This document shows positions 37,916 through 47,994 of a DNA stretch of 64,000 bases, piece by piece (within the stretch, counting starts at the first letter, position 1; every line of letters starts with the position of its first letter). A program made the translations under genes and the position numbers. The notes beneath the pieces are model-generated. The model worked only from the letters and a program-made list of their open reading frames with translations. It did no database searches and was not told where the DNA came from. The DNA is from Dyella sedimenti. Its GTDB lineage: Bacteria > Pseudomonadota > Gammaproteobacteria > Xanthomonadales > Rhodanobacteraceae. The stretch lies in contig NZ_JAKWJO010000001.1 of NCBI RefSeq assembly GCF_022760995.1, forward strand, positions 310,001 to 374,000, written 5' to 3'.

Positions 37916-38860
37916 TCAGGCCAATGCCTGTTCCATCTCAGGGATGATCTTGAACAGATCCCCCACCAGCCCGATATCGGCCACCTCAAAGATCGGCGCC
38001 TCGCCGTCCTTGTTGATGGCCACGATGGTGCCCGCATCCTTGATACCCGTCAGGTGCTGGATGGCGCCGGAGATACCGATGGCCATGTACAGCTCCGGGG
38101 CGATGATCTTGCCCGTTTGTCCCACCTGCAGGTCGCTCGGTACGTAGCCGGCATCGACGGCGGCGCGCGAGGCGCCCACGGCGGCGCCGATCTTGTCGGC
38201 GAACTTGAAGATGATGTCGAAGTTCTCCTTAGACCCGACGCCACGGCCACCGGAGACCACCTTGCTGGCGCTCTGCAAATCCGGGCGGTCGCTCTTGCCC
38301 GATTGCAGCTCGACGAAGCGGGTATGTGAGGGCAGGGTTACGTCCACCGACAGGGCTTCGACCGGGGCATTGTTGGCGCCCGTCGCCGCGGCAGGCCAGG
38401 AGGCCGTGCGGATGGTGGCGACGATGGTGGTGTTGGGATCGGCTTCGACCGTGATGATCGCGTTGCCGGCGTAGATCGGACGCTTGAAGGTGTGGGCGCC
38501 TTCCACGCTCATCACGTCACTGACCTGCGCCACGCCGAGCAGGGCGGCCACGCGCGGCAGCACGTCCTTGCCGAACGTGGTCGACGGCGCGAACACGTGG
38601 CTGTAGCCGGTGGCGGCCTTGGCGATCTGCGGGGCCAGCACGGCGGCCAGCGGATGCGCGTTCTCGGCGCGGGCGACGGTGAGCACGCGGCTCACGCCTT
38701 CGATCTTGGCGGCGTCGGCGGCGATGGCGTCGACGTTGTCGGCCAGCACCAGCACGTCGATGGCTTCGGGCTTGATGGCCGCGGCGGCGCTCACGGCGCG
38801 CGCGGTGGAGGAATTCAGCTTGCCGCCGAGGTGTTCGGCGATGACGAGGATCTTGGTCAT
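37916..38860 (-). CDS. etfA: Electron transfer flavoprotein alpha subunit
   Basis: EtfA binds FAD and, with EtfB, carries electrons from acyl-CoA and other dehydrogenases to ETF-ubiquinone oxidoreductase. The 314 residues start with [20 protein letters not shown]. The FAD domain has [57 protein letters not shown] and [29 protein letters not shown] precedes the ATG. It lies 80 bases after etfB. In Xanthomonas this gene marks the other border of the LPS locus. Confidence 0.97.
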   Translation of the reverse strand: MTKILVIAEHLGGKLNSSTARAVSAAAAIKPEAIDVLVLADNVDAIAADAAKIEGVSRVLTVARAENAHPLAAVLAPQIAKAATGYSHVFAPSTTFGKDVLPRVAALLGVAQVSDVMSVEGAHTFKRPIYAGNAIITVEADPNTTIVATIRTASWPAAATGANNAPVEALSVDVTLPSHTRFVELQSGKSDRPDLQSASKVVSGGRGVGSKENFDIIFKFADKIGAAVGASRAAVDAGYVPSDLQVGQTGKIIAPELYMAIGISGAIQHLTGIKDAGTIVAINKDGEAPIFEVADIGLVGDLFKIIPEMEQALA

Positions 38861-38940
38861 GGGTGTTCCCTCAGACGTGAGACAGGAAGGCTTTTACTGA
38901 AAAGTCCGGCCATGGATGGCCGGGTTTTGATCAGGGACGA

Positions 38941-39687
38941 TCACAAAAGCCCCTTCTGCTTCAACGCAGCGACCAGTTCGGCTGCATCCTTCACCATCAC
39001 GCCCTTGCTGCGCTTGGCCGGCGCGGCGTAGTGCGTGGTCTTCAGGTGGTCATTGGCTTCGACGCCCAGCGAGCCGAACTCGATGGTGTCGATCGGCTTG
39101 GACTTGGCCTTCATAATGTCCGGCAGCTTGATGAAGCGCGGCTCGTTGAGGCGCAGGTCGGTGGTGATCACGGCCGGCAGTTCGGCTTCGATCACTTCCA
39201 GGCCGGCATCGACTTCGCGGGTCACCGTGGCCTTGCCGTCGGCGATCTCGACCTTGCTGGCGAAGGTGGCCTGCGGGCGGTCCCATAGCGCGGCCAGCAT
39301 CTGGCCTGTCTGGTTGGCGTCGTCGTCGATGGCCTGCTTGCCGAGGATGACCAGGCCCGGCTGTTCCTTCTCGATCAGCTTCTGGAAGATGCGGGCCGCG
39401 GTGAGGGGCTGCACGGCATCAGTGGTCACCACGTGGATGGCGCGGTTGGCGCCCATGGCGAGACCGTTGCGCAGGTGCGCCGTCAGGTCGGCCGGGCCGA
39501 TGCCCACCACCACGACCTCTTCGGCCACGCCCTTTTCACGCAGGCGCAGGGCTTCTTCCAGGGCGATGTCGTCGAACGGGTTGGCGGAGAGCTTCACGCC
39601 ATCCGTCACCACGCCGGTGCCATCGGGTTTCACCTGGATGCGGACGTTGTAGTCCACGACACGCTTGTAGCCAACCAAGATTTTCAT
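38941..39687 (-). CDS. etfB: Electron transfer flavoprotein beta subunit
   Basis: EtfB pairs with EtfA. The 248 residues begin MKILVGYKRVVDYNVRIQVKPDG. SANPFDDIALEEALRLREKG, GANRAIHV and ILGKQAIDDDANQTGQMLA follow, and the recognition loop reads NEPRFIKLPDIMKAKSKPI. ATG 39687 has AAGGA upstream; the frame open from 39747 adds unrelated residues. It is first of the minus-strand etfB-etfA unit. Its partner oxidoreductase lies 5.1 kb away, separated by two glycosyltransferase genes. Confidence 0.97.
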   Translation of the reverse strand: MKILVGYKRVVDYNVRIQVKPDGTGVVTDGVKLSANPFDDIALEEALRLREKGVAEEVVVVGIGPADLTAHLRNGLAMGANRAIHVVTTDAVQPLTAARIFQKLIEKEQPGLVILGKQAIDDDANQTGQMLAALWDRPQATFASKVEIADGKATVTREVDAGLEVIEAELPAVITTDLRLNEPRFIKLPDIMKAKSKPIDTIEFGSLGVEANDHLKTTHYAAPAKRSKGVMVKDAAELVAALKQKGLL

Positions 39688-39841
39688 CAGCGATTCCTTG
39701 AGTTGCCGACGCCCGCGGGGCGCTTGAACGTTTGTTTGAACGACCATTCTAACCAGATTGGGGTCACCATGCGGGCGCGCATGGTGACCGATACCGTGCC
39801 CATCGTGGCTTCCCCAGTCTCGATTCCGTTGATATCGGCCG

Positions 39842-42691
39842 CTATTTGACGGGCGGAATTGTGACTACCTGCCCGCGACCGGTATAAGCGTCATCGACCT
39901 CCAGCGCCTGGCTCCATGCGCCCAGCTGCCATCGCCCTTGCCCCACACAGCGAAGGGGCTCCTGTACGGCGAGCGGATCGAAATCTGCCTCCAGGGCATG
40001 TTCGCCTAAGACGTCCAGCAAGTCGTCCATGTACTGCTCCGCGCCCCGTTGCACTTGGGCGATATGCGGCCAGCGCTGCCCGTGTGCCGGGTCATCGCGG
40101 TGACGCGCAACCAGCTCGTCTCCATGCTGCTCGAAGTGGGAGAACTGAGGAGAGGGTGAGGTAAGCAGGGATTCGAGCAACAGATGGTGTCGCGTCACAG
40201 GAGAGCTGTCCTCGCCACGGCGCGCGTCACCAAAGCGGGCGTCAGCCCACGACTCGCCGGTGACTACCGCATCGATGCCCTGCGCGACAGCAAAATAGGC
40301 GCCACCGATGGTCTGGCCGGTGATACGCGAGAGCTGCGACTGGATGGTGCCGACGTATCCCACGTCGGCCACGATCGGCCGATCGGCGGCCTGCACTTGG
40401 CGATGCCAGTATTCGAGATAGGCATCGCGCTCGCGTCGCGCGATGTCTTGAAGGGTCGACGCCACGGGTTGCAGGCGCGTGACCAGTTCGCTAGCCATTT
40501 CCGGCAAGTAGACTTCGCCCTCCAGGGCTGCCTTGCCCAGCGCCTCCTGAGCGGCGTCGGCCACGGCGCGACCCAGGCGGGAGTCCAGCAGTCCGAAGAA
40601 AGAGCCTGTATAGGGCTTGCGGAATACGGCGAGCAGATCGTCCATGGCGCGAATCGACGGCGTGTTCACGCCCCGACGGGACACCAGAAGATAACGGCCA
40701 TCGACACCGGCGAGAGCCGGCACGCGCGGCTGCATGCGCTGATAGAGACGATGCAGCAAATAGCCTTCGCGGCTCAAGAAGAGGATTTTTTTCGAATCGC
40801 GCTGCAGCGCGGTGCGCGAGAGCCACACGAGGTAGTCCGCCAGCAGCGGACCGAGAACGGTGTAGCCCAGTGTTTCCGCGCGTTCGATCTGCACGATACG
40901 CGCGAACCATTCGGGGTTCTGGTCGCCACACTGCGCAAAATGATTGGCGATCAGTCCACGCCAAAGTTCGTCGGCCCACTGGCCACGTTGGGTCGGAAGC
41001 GGTCGAAGGGCACGCAAGCCCGGTACGACTTCCAGGTAAGCGGCAGGCCGCAAGACGTGTACCGGGAACAGCATGCCTGCATGTAATGGTCGCATGACAT
41101 CGGCGTGTTCGTTGTCGCCCACGTGCAGCCAGCGCTTCGGGTCCGCGTGTTCGGTAGCGACCAGGGCACGCCATCCTTCGTCGGTGTCCTTGCGCCAGCC
41201 CGTGTCGCAGGAGACGTAGAGCTTGCTGAGCGAGTGGTTCACGCTGGCCGGCAGAAGAGAACGCAGATCCTTCTGTCCGATATACATATCGGAAACGCCG
41301 AGCACGGTGCGGCGACCATCGGAAGCCAACGACTCCAGCGTCGCAACGACTTCACGCCGTGGCTTCAGCAAGGTCTGCTCGGTAGACAACTCCAGTGCCT
41401 GGATGGCATCTGCGACGCCACTCGCCAAGCCGGTGTCTTCCTGCAGGGTTGCATAGACGGTGCCCAGGTCGACGTCTTTGCCGGCGCGCGCACGCGCCTT
41501 GGCTTCGGCTTGCGTGCGGAGTCGGCCAAAATTTTCCAGACCATGACGTTTCTGCACGAGCAGGGAAAGGAAGTCGCGCGACCCGTGGGCCGTGAGGAAC
41601 GGCCGGACGACCAGCGTGTCGAATACGTCGAACGACACCCACTGGGCGCCGGTGGCGAAATAGTCGATCTTCTGGCGCAACGGCGCATCGAAGTAGAGCT
41701 GCCGGTTGCGTTCGCCCTCCGGCATCAGTGCCGGGCTGCCATCGGAAGGAAGCACGCCCACGAACAGGCCCTGATGGCGGGTGACCAGGCAAAGCAGGCG
41801 CTCCACCGCATGTTGCAGCGTGCCGTCGATCTGTCCCTGTTCGGGCGGAAACGATTCGGTGCGAAGACCAAGCTCAAACAGGGGACGCAGCGCTTGCGTG
41901 CGCGCCCAGAACATCGAACCTGCGGGAAAGTCGAGATACTCGCCCGCATCGATGTCAAAGCCCATGCGCTCGGCCAGTGAGCGGCCCCATTGGGAGTTGC
42001 TCAGCCATGTATGTCCCCACAACGGGACATTGGCGAAGCTTTCCGGATACACCATGCCCAGGCCGGGGTTGGCCTGGAACATGCCAAAAATCCACGATAC
42101 GCGTTCGAGCGATCCAAGCAGCGAGCCAAACAGATGGTTCCGCCACTCGGCCTGATCCCGGCCGCCGTAAAGTGATTTCTTGGTATGCACGTGGCATACG
42201 AGATCCAGCGCCAGGACTTCTTCGCGGAACGCCACCAGGAACGGGGCAATGTCGCGCCCGCGATTGGGGACGATGCGCAGATGCAACTGCTGGAGACGCG
42301 GGAGTGCGTTCAGGCGCGCCTGAGCCTTCTCCCGGGCGGCTTCGTCCACCACCGACACCATCAGCGTGTAGGGCAGGGGCATATTGGCCAAATATTGCGC
42401 CAACTCGTCCAGCAGATCGGGATAAAAGACATGCGCCATTACGCCGATCCTGGCGTCCACCGCCGCAAGGGGCGCCGCGGCGCGCAGGTTCATGGCTTGA
42501 GGCGCGGGCAGTGGATCATTGCGCTTGTGCGCCGCACGAAGGCGCCACAGCAGGCCACGAACGCCCAGCGCGCGCGTGACGCGGAAGCTTCGCGCCACGA
42601 TCGAGCGAATGCCAGCCATGCCCCCACCATGCCGCTGGATGGCATCGCGAAGAAAAGCCGAGAGCGTGGCGAGCGAGGGCACGGTGCGCAC
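39842..42691 (-). CDS. RgpF-type glycan protein fused to HAD-like (COG5610) domain
   Basis: This very large protein (about 949 residues) is likely involved in surface glycan synthesis. An RgpF-like domain (about 75-320) has RIVPNRGRDIAPFL, CHVHTKKS and FPAGSMFWART. A HAD-like domain follows from about 350, with WVSFDVFDTLVVRP, LGVSDMYIG and HVGDNEHADV. The C-terminal half has ILFLSREGYLLHRLY, LLVSRRGVNTPS and ADVGYVGTIQSQL, marks of COG5610. The start is uncertain: GTG 42691 is given, just past the upstream stop; TTG 42736 overlaps that gene and ATG 42619 is possible. It sits between etfB and the GT2-GT4 gene. Confidence 0.75.
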   Translation of the reverse strand: MRTVPSLATLSAFLRDAIQRHGGGMAGIRSIVARSFRVTRALGVRGLLWRLRAAHKRNDPLPAPQAMNLRAAAPLAAVDARIGVMAHVFYPDLLDELAQYLANMPLPYTLMVSVVDEAAREKAQARLNALPRLQQLHLRIVPNRGRDIAPFLVAFREEVLALDLVCHVHTKKSLYGGRDQAEWRNHLFGSLLGSLERVSWIFGMFQANPGLGMVYPESFANVPLWGHTWLSNSQWGRSLAERMGFDIDAGEYLDFPAGSMFWARTQALRPLFELGLRTESFPPEQGQIDGTLQHAVERLLCLVTRHQGLFVGVLPSDGSPALMPEGERNRQLYFDAPLRQKIDYFATGAQWVSFDVFDTLVVRPFLTAHGSRDFLSLLVQKRHGLENFGRLRTQAEAKARARAGKDVDLGTVYATLQEDTGLASGVADAIQALELSTEQTLLKPRREVVATLESLASDGRRTVLGVSDMYIGQKDLRSLLPASVNHSLSKLYVSCDTGWRKDTDEGWRALVATEHADPKRWLHVGDNEHADVMRPLHAGMLFPVHVLRPAAYLEVVPGLRALRPLPTQRGQWADELWRGLIANHFAQCGDQNPEWFARIVQIERAETLGYTVLGPLLADYLVWLSRTALQRDSKKILFLSREGYLLHRLYQRMQPRVPALAGVDGRYLLVSRRGVNTPSIRAMDDLLAVFRKPYTGSFFGLLDSRLGRAVADAAQEALGKAALEGEVYLPEMASELVTRLQPVASTLQDIARRERDAYLEYWHRQVQAADRPIVADVGYVGTIQSQLSRITGQTIGGAYFAVAQGIDAVVTGESWADARFGDARRGEDSSPVTRHHLLLESLLTSPSPQFSHFEQHGDELVARHRDDPAHGQRWPHIAQVQRGAEQYMDDLLDVLGEHALEADFDPLAVQEPLRCVGQGRWQLGAWSQALEVDDAYTGRGQVVTIPPVK

Positions 42692-42695
42692 CGCT

Positions 42696-44789
42696 TCAGC
42701 GCTTGCCGAGTGCGCGTTCCAGCGCCTCGTAGGCAAGACGGGATGAAAAATGGCGTTTCACGTTATCGATGGAGGCGGTCGATAGCCGGCTCCAAAGATC
42801 GGCGTTCTGTTGGAGTTCTTGCGCCGCCTGTGCGAAATCCTCAGCCGTCTCGGCAAGCAGAACGTCGGTACCTTTCTCCAGATGCATGCCTTCGACGGCC
42901 AGCGGTGTGGCGATGACCGGTACGCCATAACTCATTGCCATATTGATCTTGCCCTTCACGCCGGCGCCAAAACGCAACGGAGCGAGCGACGCGAGCGCGC
43001 CATCCAGCCAGGGAGCGAGGTCGGGCACACGTCCATGCAGTTCAAGCCCGGGGGCGCGAAGTTCTTCGCGGGCCGAGTCGGGAACATCGCCGAGTACGTG
43101 CACGCGGGCATCGGGTGCGTGCTTGCGTAGCGCAGGAAGAATGTCGGAGGCGATCCAGCGAACGGCGTCTGCGTTGGGTGGGTGGCCAAAGCCCCCGATG
43201 AACACAAAATCGCGGCGCAGCGCCTGTGGCTGACGGCATCCGTGCACCTCATGGATATTCGACAACAACTCCACCTTCGCCTGTGGCACCTCCGCCGCCA
43301 GCAGCGCCTGCTCGTGCGGGCTTACCACAAAGGTCACGTCGCACTGCTCGATCAAGGCCAGTTCGCTCTTGCGCGATGCCAGTGCCTGGCGGGCCATGGA
43401 GGCGCTGCCGCTGAGTTCCGCTGCGCGTTGTTCGCGCAGGAAGTGCAGGTCCACCGTGTCGAACAGCAGTCGAGCCTTGGGCGCCAACTTGCGGACCAGC
43501 GAGGCGTATTGTCCAGCCACGGTGTGGCGGCAAAGAATCACTGCGCGCAATTCGTGACCGTGCGCGCGTAGCCAGTGGGGCAGGTCGGAGACCCACGGGC
43601 GGCACAGCACTTCGGTGCCGAGTGCGCCCATGGCCCGGACTTCCTCGTCAGATGCGCGTCCGTCGTCGGGCAGGAACGCGACAGCCCAGCCTTGTTCGTC
43701 CAGCAGTCGCAGGATGGCGCTCAGGCGCAGCGAACCGGAGTCGCGCGTGGGCTCGGGAGTCATGCTATCGACGACCAGGATGCGACCACGGCGTCGCCAG
43801 CGCAGCGCGCGCATCAGCGAAGTGCCCACGGGCGGATGGTCGTTCAGTGCGTCGTTCCACTTGGCGACGAAGGTCGCCTGGTTCGTCACCTGATGGCGCT
43901 TCATGCCGGCGTGCAGGTCGGTGCCGGCGCTGATGCCTTCGCAGTGGATGATGGTGCTGGAAGGCTCGTAGTAGACCTTCAGCCCCTGCTGGCGAACGGC
44001 GAAGGCGAGATCGACGTCTTCGTAGTAGGCCGGCGCGTAACGCTGGTCGAAGCCGCCTATGCGCTCGAATACGTCGCGGCGGATCATCAGTGAGGCGCCG
44101 CTGACATAGTCCACTTCACGGCGGAAACGCCATGCGGGCGCGTCGCGCTGTTCGAAGCGTCCCGATGTCCAGCAACTGCCGTCGGCGAACACCAGTCCGC
44201 CGGCTTCCTGCAATCGGCCATCGGGGTAGACCAGACGGCTTCCTGCGATGCCGCAGTCGGCATGCTCGCCAAAGCAACACAGCAAGCCGTCCAGCCAGTT
44301 CGGCATGACCTGCGTGTCGTTGTTGAGGAACATCAGAAACTGGCCGCGTGCCACCGCCGCACCCGCATTGCAGCTGCCGACGAAGCCGAGGTTGCGCTCG
44401 TTGCGCAGCAGGCGCAGGCCTCCGATCTGCTCGAGCAGGGCGGCGGAATCATCCGGCGATTTGTCGTCCACCACGATGACTTCAAAGGGCGCGTCAGCCG
44501 CGTTGCGCACCAGCGAGCGCAGGCATGCAAGCGTATAGGCCACCTTGCCGTGGATCGGGATGATCACCGATACCAGGGGTTGCTCCGAGGTGGGCAGTGC
44601 GAACGGCGTAAAGGGTGCGTCCAGCGATTCGACGTGCAGCGAATCGTCGAGCGTCGGTCGTCGCTCGAACTCCTGACGAACACGAGCAAGTGTGCCCCTC
44701 CAGCCGCGCAGCGCCACACTGCCACGGAAGCGCTGCAGTGCGTAATTCAGGCGCTTGAAGCGCCAGGTGAGTCGGGCGGACAGCGTCAT
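42696..44789 (-). CDS. GT2-GT4 double-domain glycosyltransferase
   Basis: This 697-residue protein has two glycosyltransferase domains. The N-terminal GT2 domain (about 70-310) has VSVIIPIHGKVAYTLACLRS, VIVVDDKSPDDS, GQFLMFLNNDTQVMPNWL and YYEDVDLAFAVRQQG. The C-terminal GT4-like domain (from about 345) has RILVVDSMTPEPTRDSGSLR, FVFIGGFGHPPNADAVRWI, FGAGVKGKINMAMSYGVPVIAT and EGMHLEKGTDVLLAE. Such proteins extend O-antigens with two linkages. GC is high, like the etf genes, so it may be an older part of the locus than the low-GC block. It lies nine bases after the etf-QO stop. Confidence 0.88.
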   Translation of the reverse strand: MTLSARLTWRFKRLNYALQRFRGSVALRGWRGTLARVRQEFERRPTLDDSLHVESLDAPFTPFALPTSEQPLVSVIIPIHGKVAYTLACLRSLVRNAADAPFEVIVVDDKSPDDSAALLEQIGGLRLLRNERNLGFVGSCNAGAAVARGQFLMFLNNDTQVMPNWLDGLLCCFGEHADCGIAGSRLVYPDGRLQEAGGLVFADGSCWTSGRFEQRDAPAWRFRREVDYVSGASLMIRRDVFERIGGFDQRYAPAYYEDVDLAFAVRQQGLKVYYEPSSTIIHCEGISAGTDLHAGMKRHQVTNQATFVAKWNDALNDHPPVGTSLMRALRWRRRGRILVVDSMTPEPTRDSGSLRLSAILRLLDEQGWAVAFLPDDGRASDEEVRAMGALGTEVLCRPWVSDLPHWLRAHGHELRAVILCRHTVAGQYASLVRKLAPKARLLFDTVDLHFLREQRAAELSGSASMARQALASRKSELALIEQCDVTFVVSPHEQALLAAEVPQAKVELLSNIHEVHGCRQPQALRRDFVFIGGFGHPPNADAVRWIASDILPALRKHAPDARVHVLGDVPDSAREELRAPGLELHGRVPDLAPWLDGALASLAPLRFGAGVKGKINMAMSYGVPVIATPLAVEGMHLEKGTDVLLAETAEDFAQAAQELQQNADLWSRLSTASIDNVKRHFSSRLAYEALERALGKR

Positions 44790-44798
44790 GTCCTCTTG

Positions 44799-46415
44799 TC
44801 AGAGGTTCTGGTAATTCGGACCCGACCCGCCCTCCGGCGTCACCCAGTTGATGATCTGGTAGGGGTCCTTGATATCGCAGGTCTTGCAGTGCACGCAGTT
44901 GGCGGCGTTGATCTGCAGGCGCTTGCCGCTGCTCCCATCAGGCTTGGTGTCGTCGACGATCTCATAGACGCCGGCGGGGCAGAAGCGGGTGCAGGGGTTG
45001 CCGTATTCCACCGCGCACTGGGTCACGCACACGTGGGTGTCGGCCACGTGCAGGTGGATGGGCTGGTCCTCGTCGTGCTCGGTGGCGGCGAAGTAGACGC
45101 CGGCCAGGCGGTCGCGCGGGGGCAGTTCGCGCGTCACGTAGTCGCGCCTGGGTTCCTCCTGCTGGCCGAGCTTGTGCAGCGAGGACCAGTCGGCTTTGTT
45201 CTTCAGCGTCCACGGCGAGGCGCCGCCGACGGCGGTTTCCCAGGCGGCATTCAGCATGCCGAACCACAGGCCCTTCTTGAAGGCGGGCTTGATGTTGCGT
45301 ACCTTCTTCAGCTCGGCCATCGCTTCCGAGCCGCGCAGCTTCGCATCGAAGCCGGCCGGCTCGAGGTCGTTCGCCACTAGGTGCTCGGCGGCCAGCATGC
45401 CGCTGCGGATGGCCTGGTGGGTGCCCTTGATCTTGGGCACGTTGAGCAGGCCGGCGGTGTCGCCGATCAGCAGGGCGCCAGGCATCTCCACCTTGGGCAG
45501 CGACTGGTAGCCGCCGGTGACGATGGCGCGCGCGCCGGCGGAGAGGATGCTGCCGCCCTCCAGCAGCGACTTCACCATGGGATGGTTCTTCCACTGCTGG
45601 AAGGCCTCCCACGGCTGGTAGTTGGGATCGGTGTAGTCCAGGCCGCTGACGTAGCCCAGCGCGATGCGGTCCTTGTCCAGGTGGTAGAGGAAGCTGCCGC
45701 CGTAGGTGTGGCTGTCGGCCGGCCAGCCGAGGCTGTGCACGATCTTGCCGGGCTGCACGCGCCCGGCGGGCACCTGCCACAGCTCCTTGATGCCGATGGA
45801 GTAGCCTTGCGGATCGCTGTCCTGGTCCAGTTTGAAGCGCTTGATCAGCTGCTTGGTGAGGCTGCCGCGCGCGCCTTCGGCCAGCACGGTGACCTTGGCC
45901 TTGATGTCGATGCCCTGGGTGTAGCCGCTTTTGTGCGAACCGTCCTTGGCCACGCCCATGTCGCCGATGCGCACACCGGCGACGGCGCCATCCTCGGCAT
46001 AGATGTTGTCGGCGGCGGCGAAGCCCGGGAACACGTCCACGCCCAGCGCCTCGGCCTGTGGCGCGAGCCAGGCGCACATCGCGCCCAGCGACACGATGAA
46101 GTTGCCGTGGTTGTTCATTCCCGGTGGCACCGGTAGCTTGTGGCCGCCGGTCTTGCTGAGCAGCCAGAACTCGTCCTCGGTGGCCGGCACGCAGATCGGC
46201 GGCGGGTTGTCGCGCCAGCCCGGCAGCAACGCGTCCAGCGGCTGCGGCTCGATCACGGCGCCGGAAAGGATCTGCGCGCCGATGGTGGAAGCCTTCTCGA
46301 TCACGCACACGCTCACGTCGGGCTTGAGCTGCTTGAGGCGGATGGCGAAGGAGAGGCCCGCGGGGCCTGCACCCACGACGACGACGTCGTATTCCATGGT
46401 TTCGCGGTCGCTCAT
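44799..46415 (-). CDS. Electron transfer flavoprotein-ubiquinone oxidoreductase
   Basis: This 538-residue membrane-associated FAD and 4Fe-4S enzyme passes electrons from ETF to ubiquinone. The FAD motif is VVVGAGPAGLSFAIRLK near residue 12. The C-terminal iron-sulfur part has GNPCTRFCPAGVYEI and INAANCVHCKTCDIKDPYQ, and the end reads WVTPEGGSGPNY. ATG 46415 matches the family start (MSDRETMEYDVVVVG) and has GGAG upstream. The two glycosyltransferase genes follow on the same strand with only nine bases to the first, so they may be co-transcribed. Confidence 0.96.
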   Translation of the reverse strand: MSDRETMEYDVVVVGAGPAGLSFAIRLKQLKPDVSVCVIEKASTIGAQILSGAVIEPQPLDALLPGWRDNPPPICVPATEDEFWLLSKTGGHKLPVPPGMNNHGNFIVSLGAMCAWLAPQAEALGVDVFPGFAAADNIYAEDGAVAGVRIGDMGVAKDGSHKSGYTQGIDIKAKVTVLAEGARGSLTKQLIKRFKLDQDSDPQGYSIGIKELWQVPAGRVQPGKIVHSLGWPADSHTYGGSFLYHLDKDRIALGYVSGLDYTDPNYQPWEAFQQWKNHPMVKSLLEGGSILSAGARAIVTGGYQSLPKVEMPGALLIGDTAGLLNVPKIKGTHQAIRSGMLAAEHLVANDLEPAGFDAKLRGSEAMAELKKVRNIKPAFKKGLWFGMLNAAWETAVGGASPWTLKNKADWSSLHKLGQQEEPRRDYVTRELPPRDRLAGVYFAATEHDEDQPIHLHVADTHVCVTQCAVEYGNPCTRFCPAGVYEIVDDTKPDGSSGKRLQINAANCVHCKTCDIKDPYQIINWVTPEGGSGPNYQNL

Positions 46416-46577
46416 GGCGGACTCCAACTGGCTAGTGCGGCACGATTCCGTTCCCGGACGTATGGAAACGGGCAAACCGGCATTGTCCGGGTTCGGGCCG
46501 TGGGGGGCAACGGAGGTATTCGGAGGGACCTTGCATACCCTTCATCTGCGGTGGTGATAATCGCTGGCAGCGAGCCC

Positions 46578-47987
46578 ATGGAAGACATCATGAACCTGCA
46601 GCCCCCGATCAGCGACCTGGACCTGCGCCGCGCCACGATGTGCCAACTGCTGCACTGGCTGGCGGTGGAGCGCGTGCAGCCGCAGGCACTGGCGGAGACC
46701 TACCTGGAGGCGATCGAGCGGCTCAATCCGCAACTCAATGCCTATGTCGGCGTGGGTTCGGCGATGCTGCAGGAGCAGGCGCTGGCCGCCCAGCACCGCC
46801 GTCGCGACGGGGTGATCGGGCGGCTCGACGGCATCCCGGTGGCGCTCAAGGACAATTTCGACGTTGCCGGCTGGCCTACCCGCGCCGGCCTGGGCGGCCG
46901 CGGCCGGCCGGCGGAGGACGATGCGCACGTGGTGGCGCGGCTGCGCGCCTCGGGGGCCATCCTGGTGGGGCGGACCAACATGGACGAGGGGGCGCTGGGA
47001 GCGGTGACCGACAATCCCCACTACGGCCCCACCCATAACCCGCACCGCCATGGCTATACCGCCGGCGGCTCGTCGGGCGGCGCGGCGGCGGCCGTGGCCG
47101 CGGGGCTGGCCGTGGCCGCGATCGGTTCGGACAGCCTGGGTTCGATCCGCATCCCGGCGAGCTATTGCGGCGTCTATGCGCTCAAGCCCACGCATGGTGA
47201 AATCTCCGCCCGCGGCATGGTGCCGGCGGCCCGCCGGCTGGATACGGTGGGGCTGGTCGCGCGCAGCGCGGACGATCTCACCGTGCTGCTGCAGGTGCTG
47301 GCTGGCTACGATGCCGACGATCCGCGCTCGCGCCGCCGCCGCGTGGCGCTGTCGCCGCCGGACTGGGAGCCTGGCCGGCTGCGCGCAGGCTTCCTGCCCA
47401 ACCTGGCCGCGCTCGGTGTGCGGCCGGAAGTGATCGAGGTGTTCGAGGCCGCACTGGCCAAGTGGCCGCGCGAGCTGGGCGAGCGCCGTACGGTGGATTT
47501 CGCCGATTGGGATTTCGCCCGCACGCGCCGGGCCGGCCTGCTGCTGATGGAGGCGGAGATGCTGGGCACCTTCGCCGCCGAGCTGGCCGATGCCGGGCAT
47601 TGCGTCTCGGAGCATTTCCGCCGCCTGCTGGGCTATGCCGCCGGCAAGAGCGCCGCCGATTACGCTGCCGCCGATCGGGTGCTCGACGCCGCCACGCTCA
47701 AGATGCGGCGGCTGTTCGCCCAGGTCGACGTGCTGGTGCTGCCCACCACGCCGCAGGGCGCCTTCCCGCTGGATGGGCCGGTGCCCGACTCGCAGGCCGA
47801 CCTGACCGCCTTCGCCAACCTGGCAGGATGCCCCGCCGTCAGCATTCCCATGGGCTACCTGCCGGATGGCATGCCGATCGGGCTGCAACTGGTGGGCGCG
47901 CGTGGCGCGGACCTGCGCCTGCTGGAGCTGGCCTCGATCTGCGCGGCGACGCTGGACGTGGAGCCATCCTTTCCCGCCATCGCCTGA
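46578..47987 (+). CDS. Amidase (amidase-signature family)
   Basis: This 469-residue amidase-signature hydrolase has the catalytic lysine in PVALKDNFDVAGWPT, the glycine-serine signature GYTAGGSSGGAAAAVAAGLA, and the nucleophile serine in IGSDSLGSIRIPASYCG (Ser-cisSer-Lys triad). It is likely a general amide hydrolase; substrate is unknown. It is not GatA, since gatC and gatB are absent and the C-terminus differs. The start is ATG 46578 or 46590; the latter has GGAAGA just upstream. It diverges from etf-QO and stands seven bases before the AlkB-like gene. Confidence 0.87.
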   Translation: MEDIMNLQPPISDLDLRRATMCQLLHWLAVERVQPQALAETYLEAIERLNPQLNAYVGVGSAMLQEQALAAQHRRRDGVIGRLDGIPVALKDNFDVAGWPTRAGLGGRGRPAEDDAHVVARLRASGAILVGRTNMDEGALGAVTDNPHYGPTHNPHRHGYTAGGSSGGAAAAVAAGLAVAAIGSDSLGSIRIPASYCGVYALKPTHGEISARGMVPAARRLDTVGLVARSADDLTVLLQVLAGYDADDPRSRRRRVALSPPDWEPGRLRAGFLPNLAALGVRPEVIEVFEAALAKWPRELGERRTVDFADWDFARTRRAGLLLMEAEMLGTFAAELADAGHCVSEHFRRLLGYAAGKSAADYAAADRVLDAATLKMRRLFAQVDVLVLPTTPQGAFPLDGPVPDSQADLTAFANLAGCPAVSIPMGYLPDGMPIGLQLVGARGADLRLLELASICAATLDVEPSFPAIA

Positions 47988-47994
47988 GCGTGGC

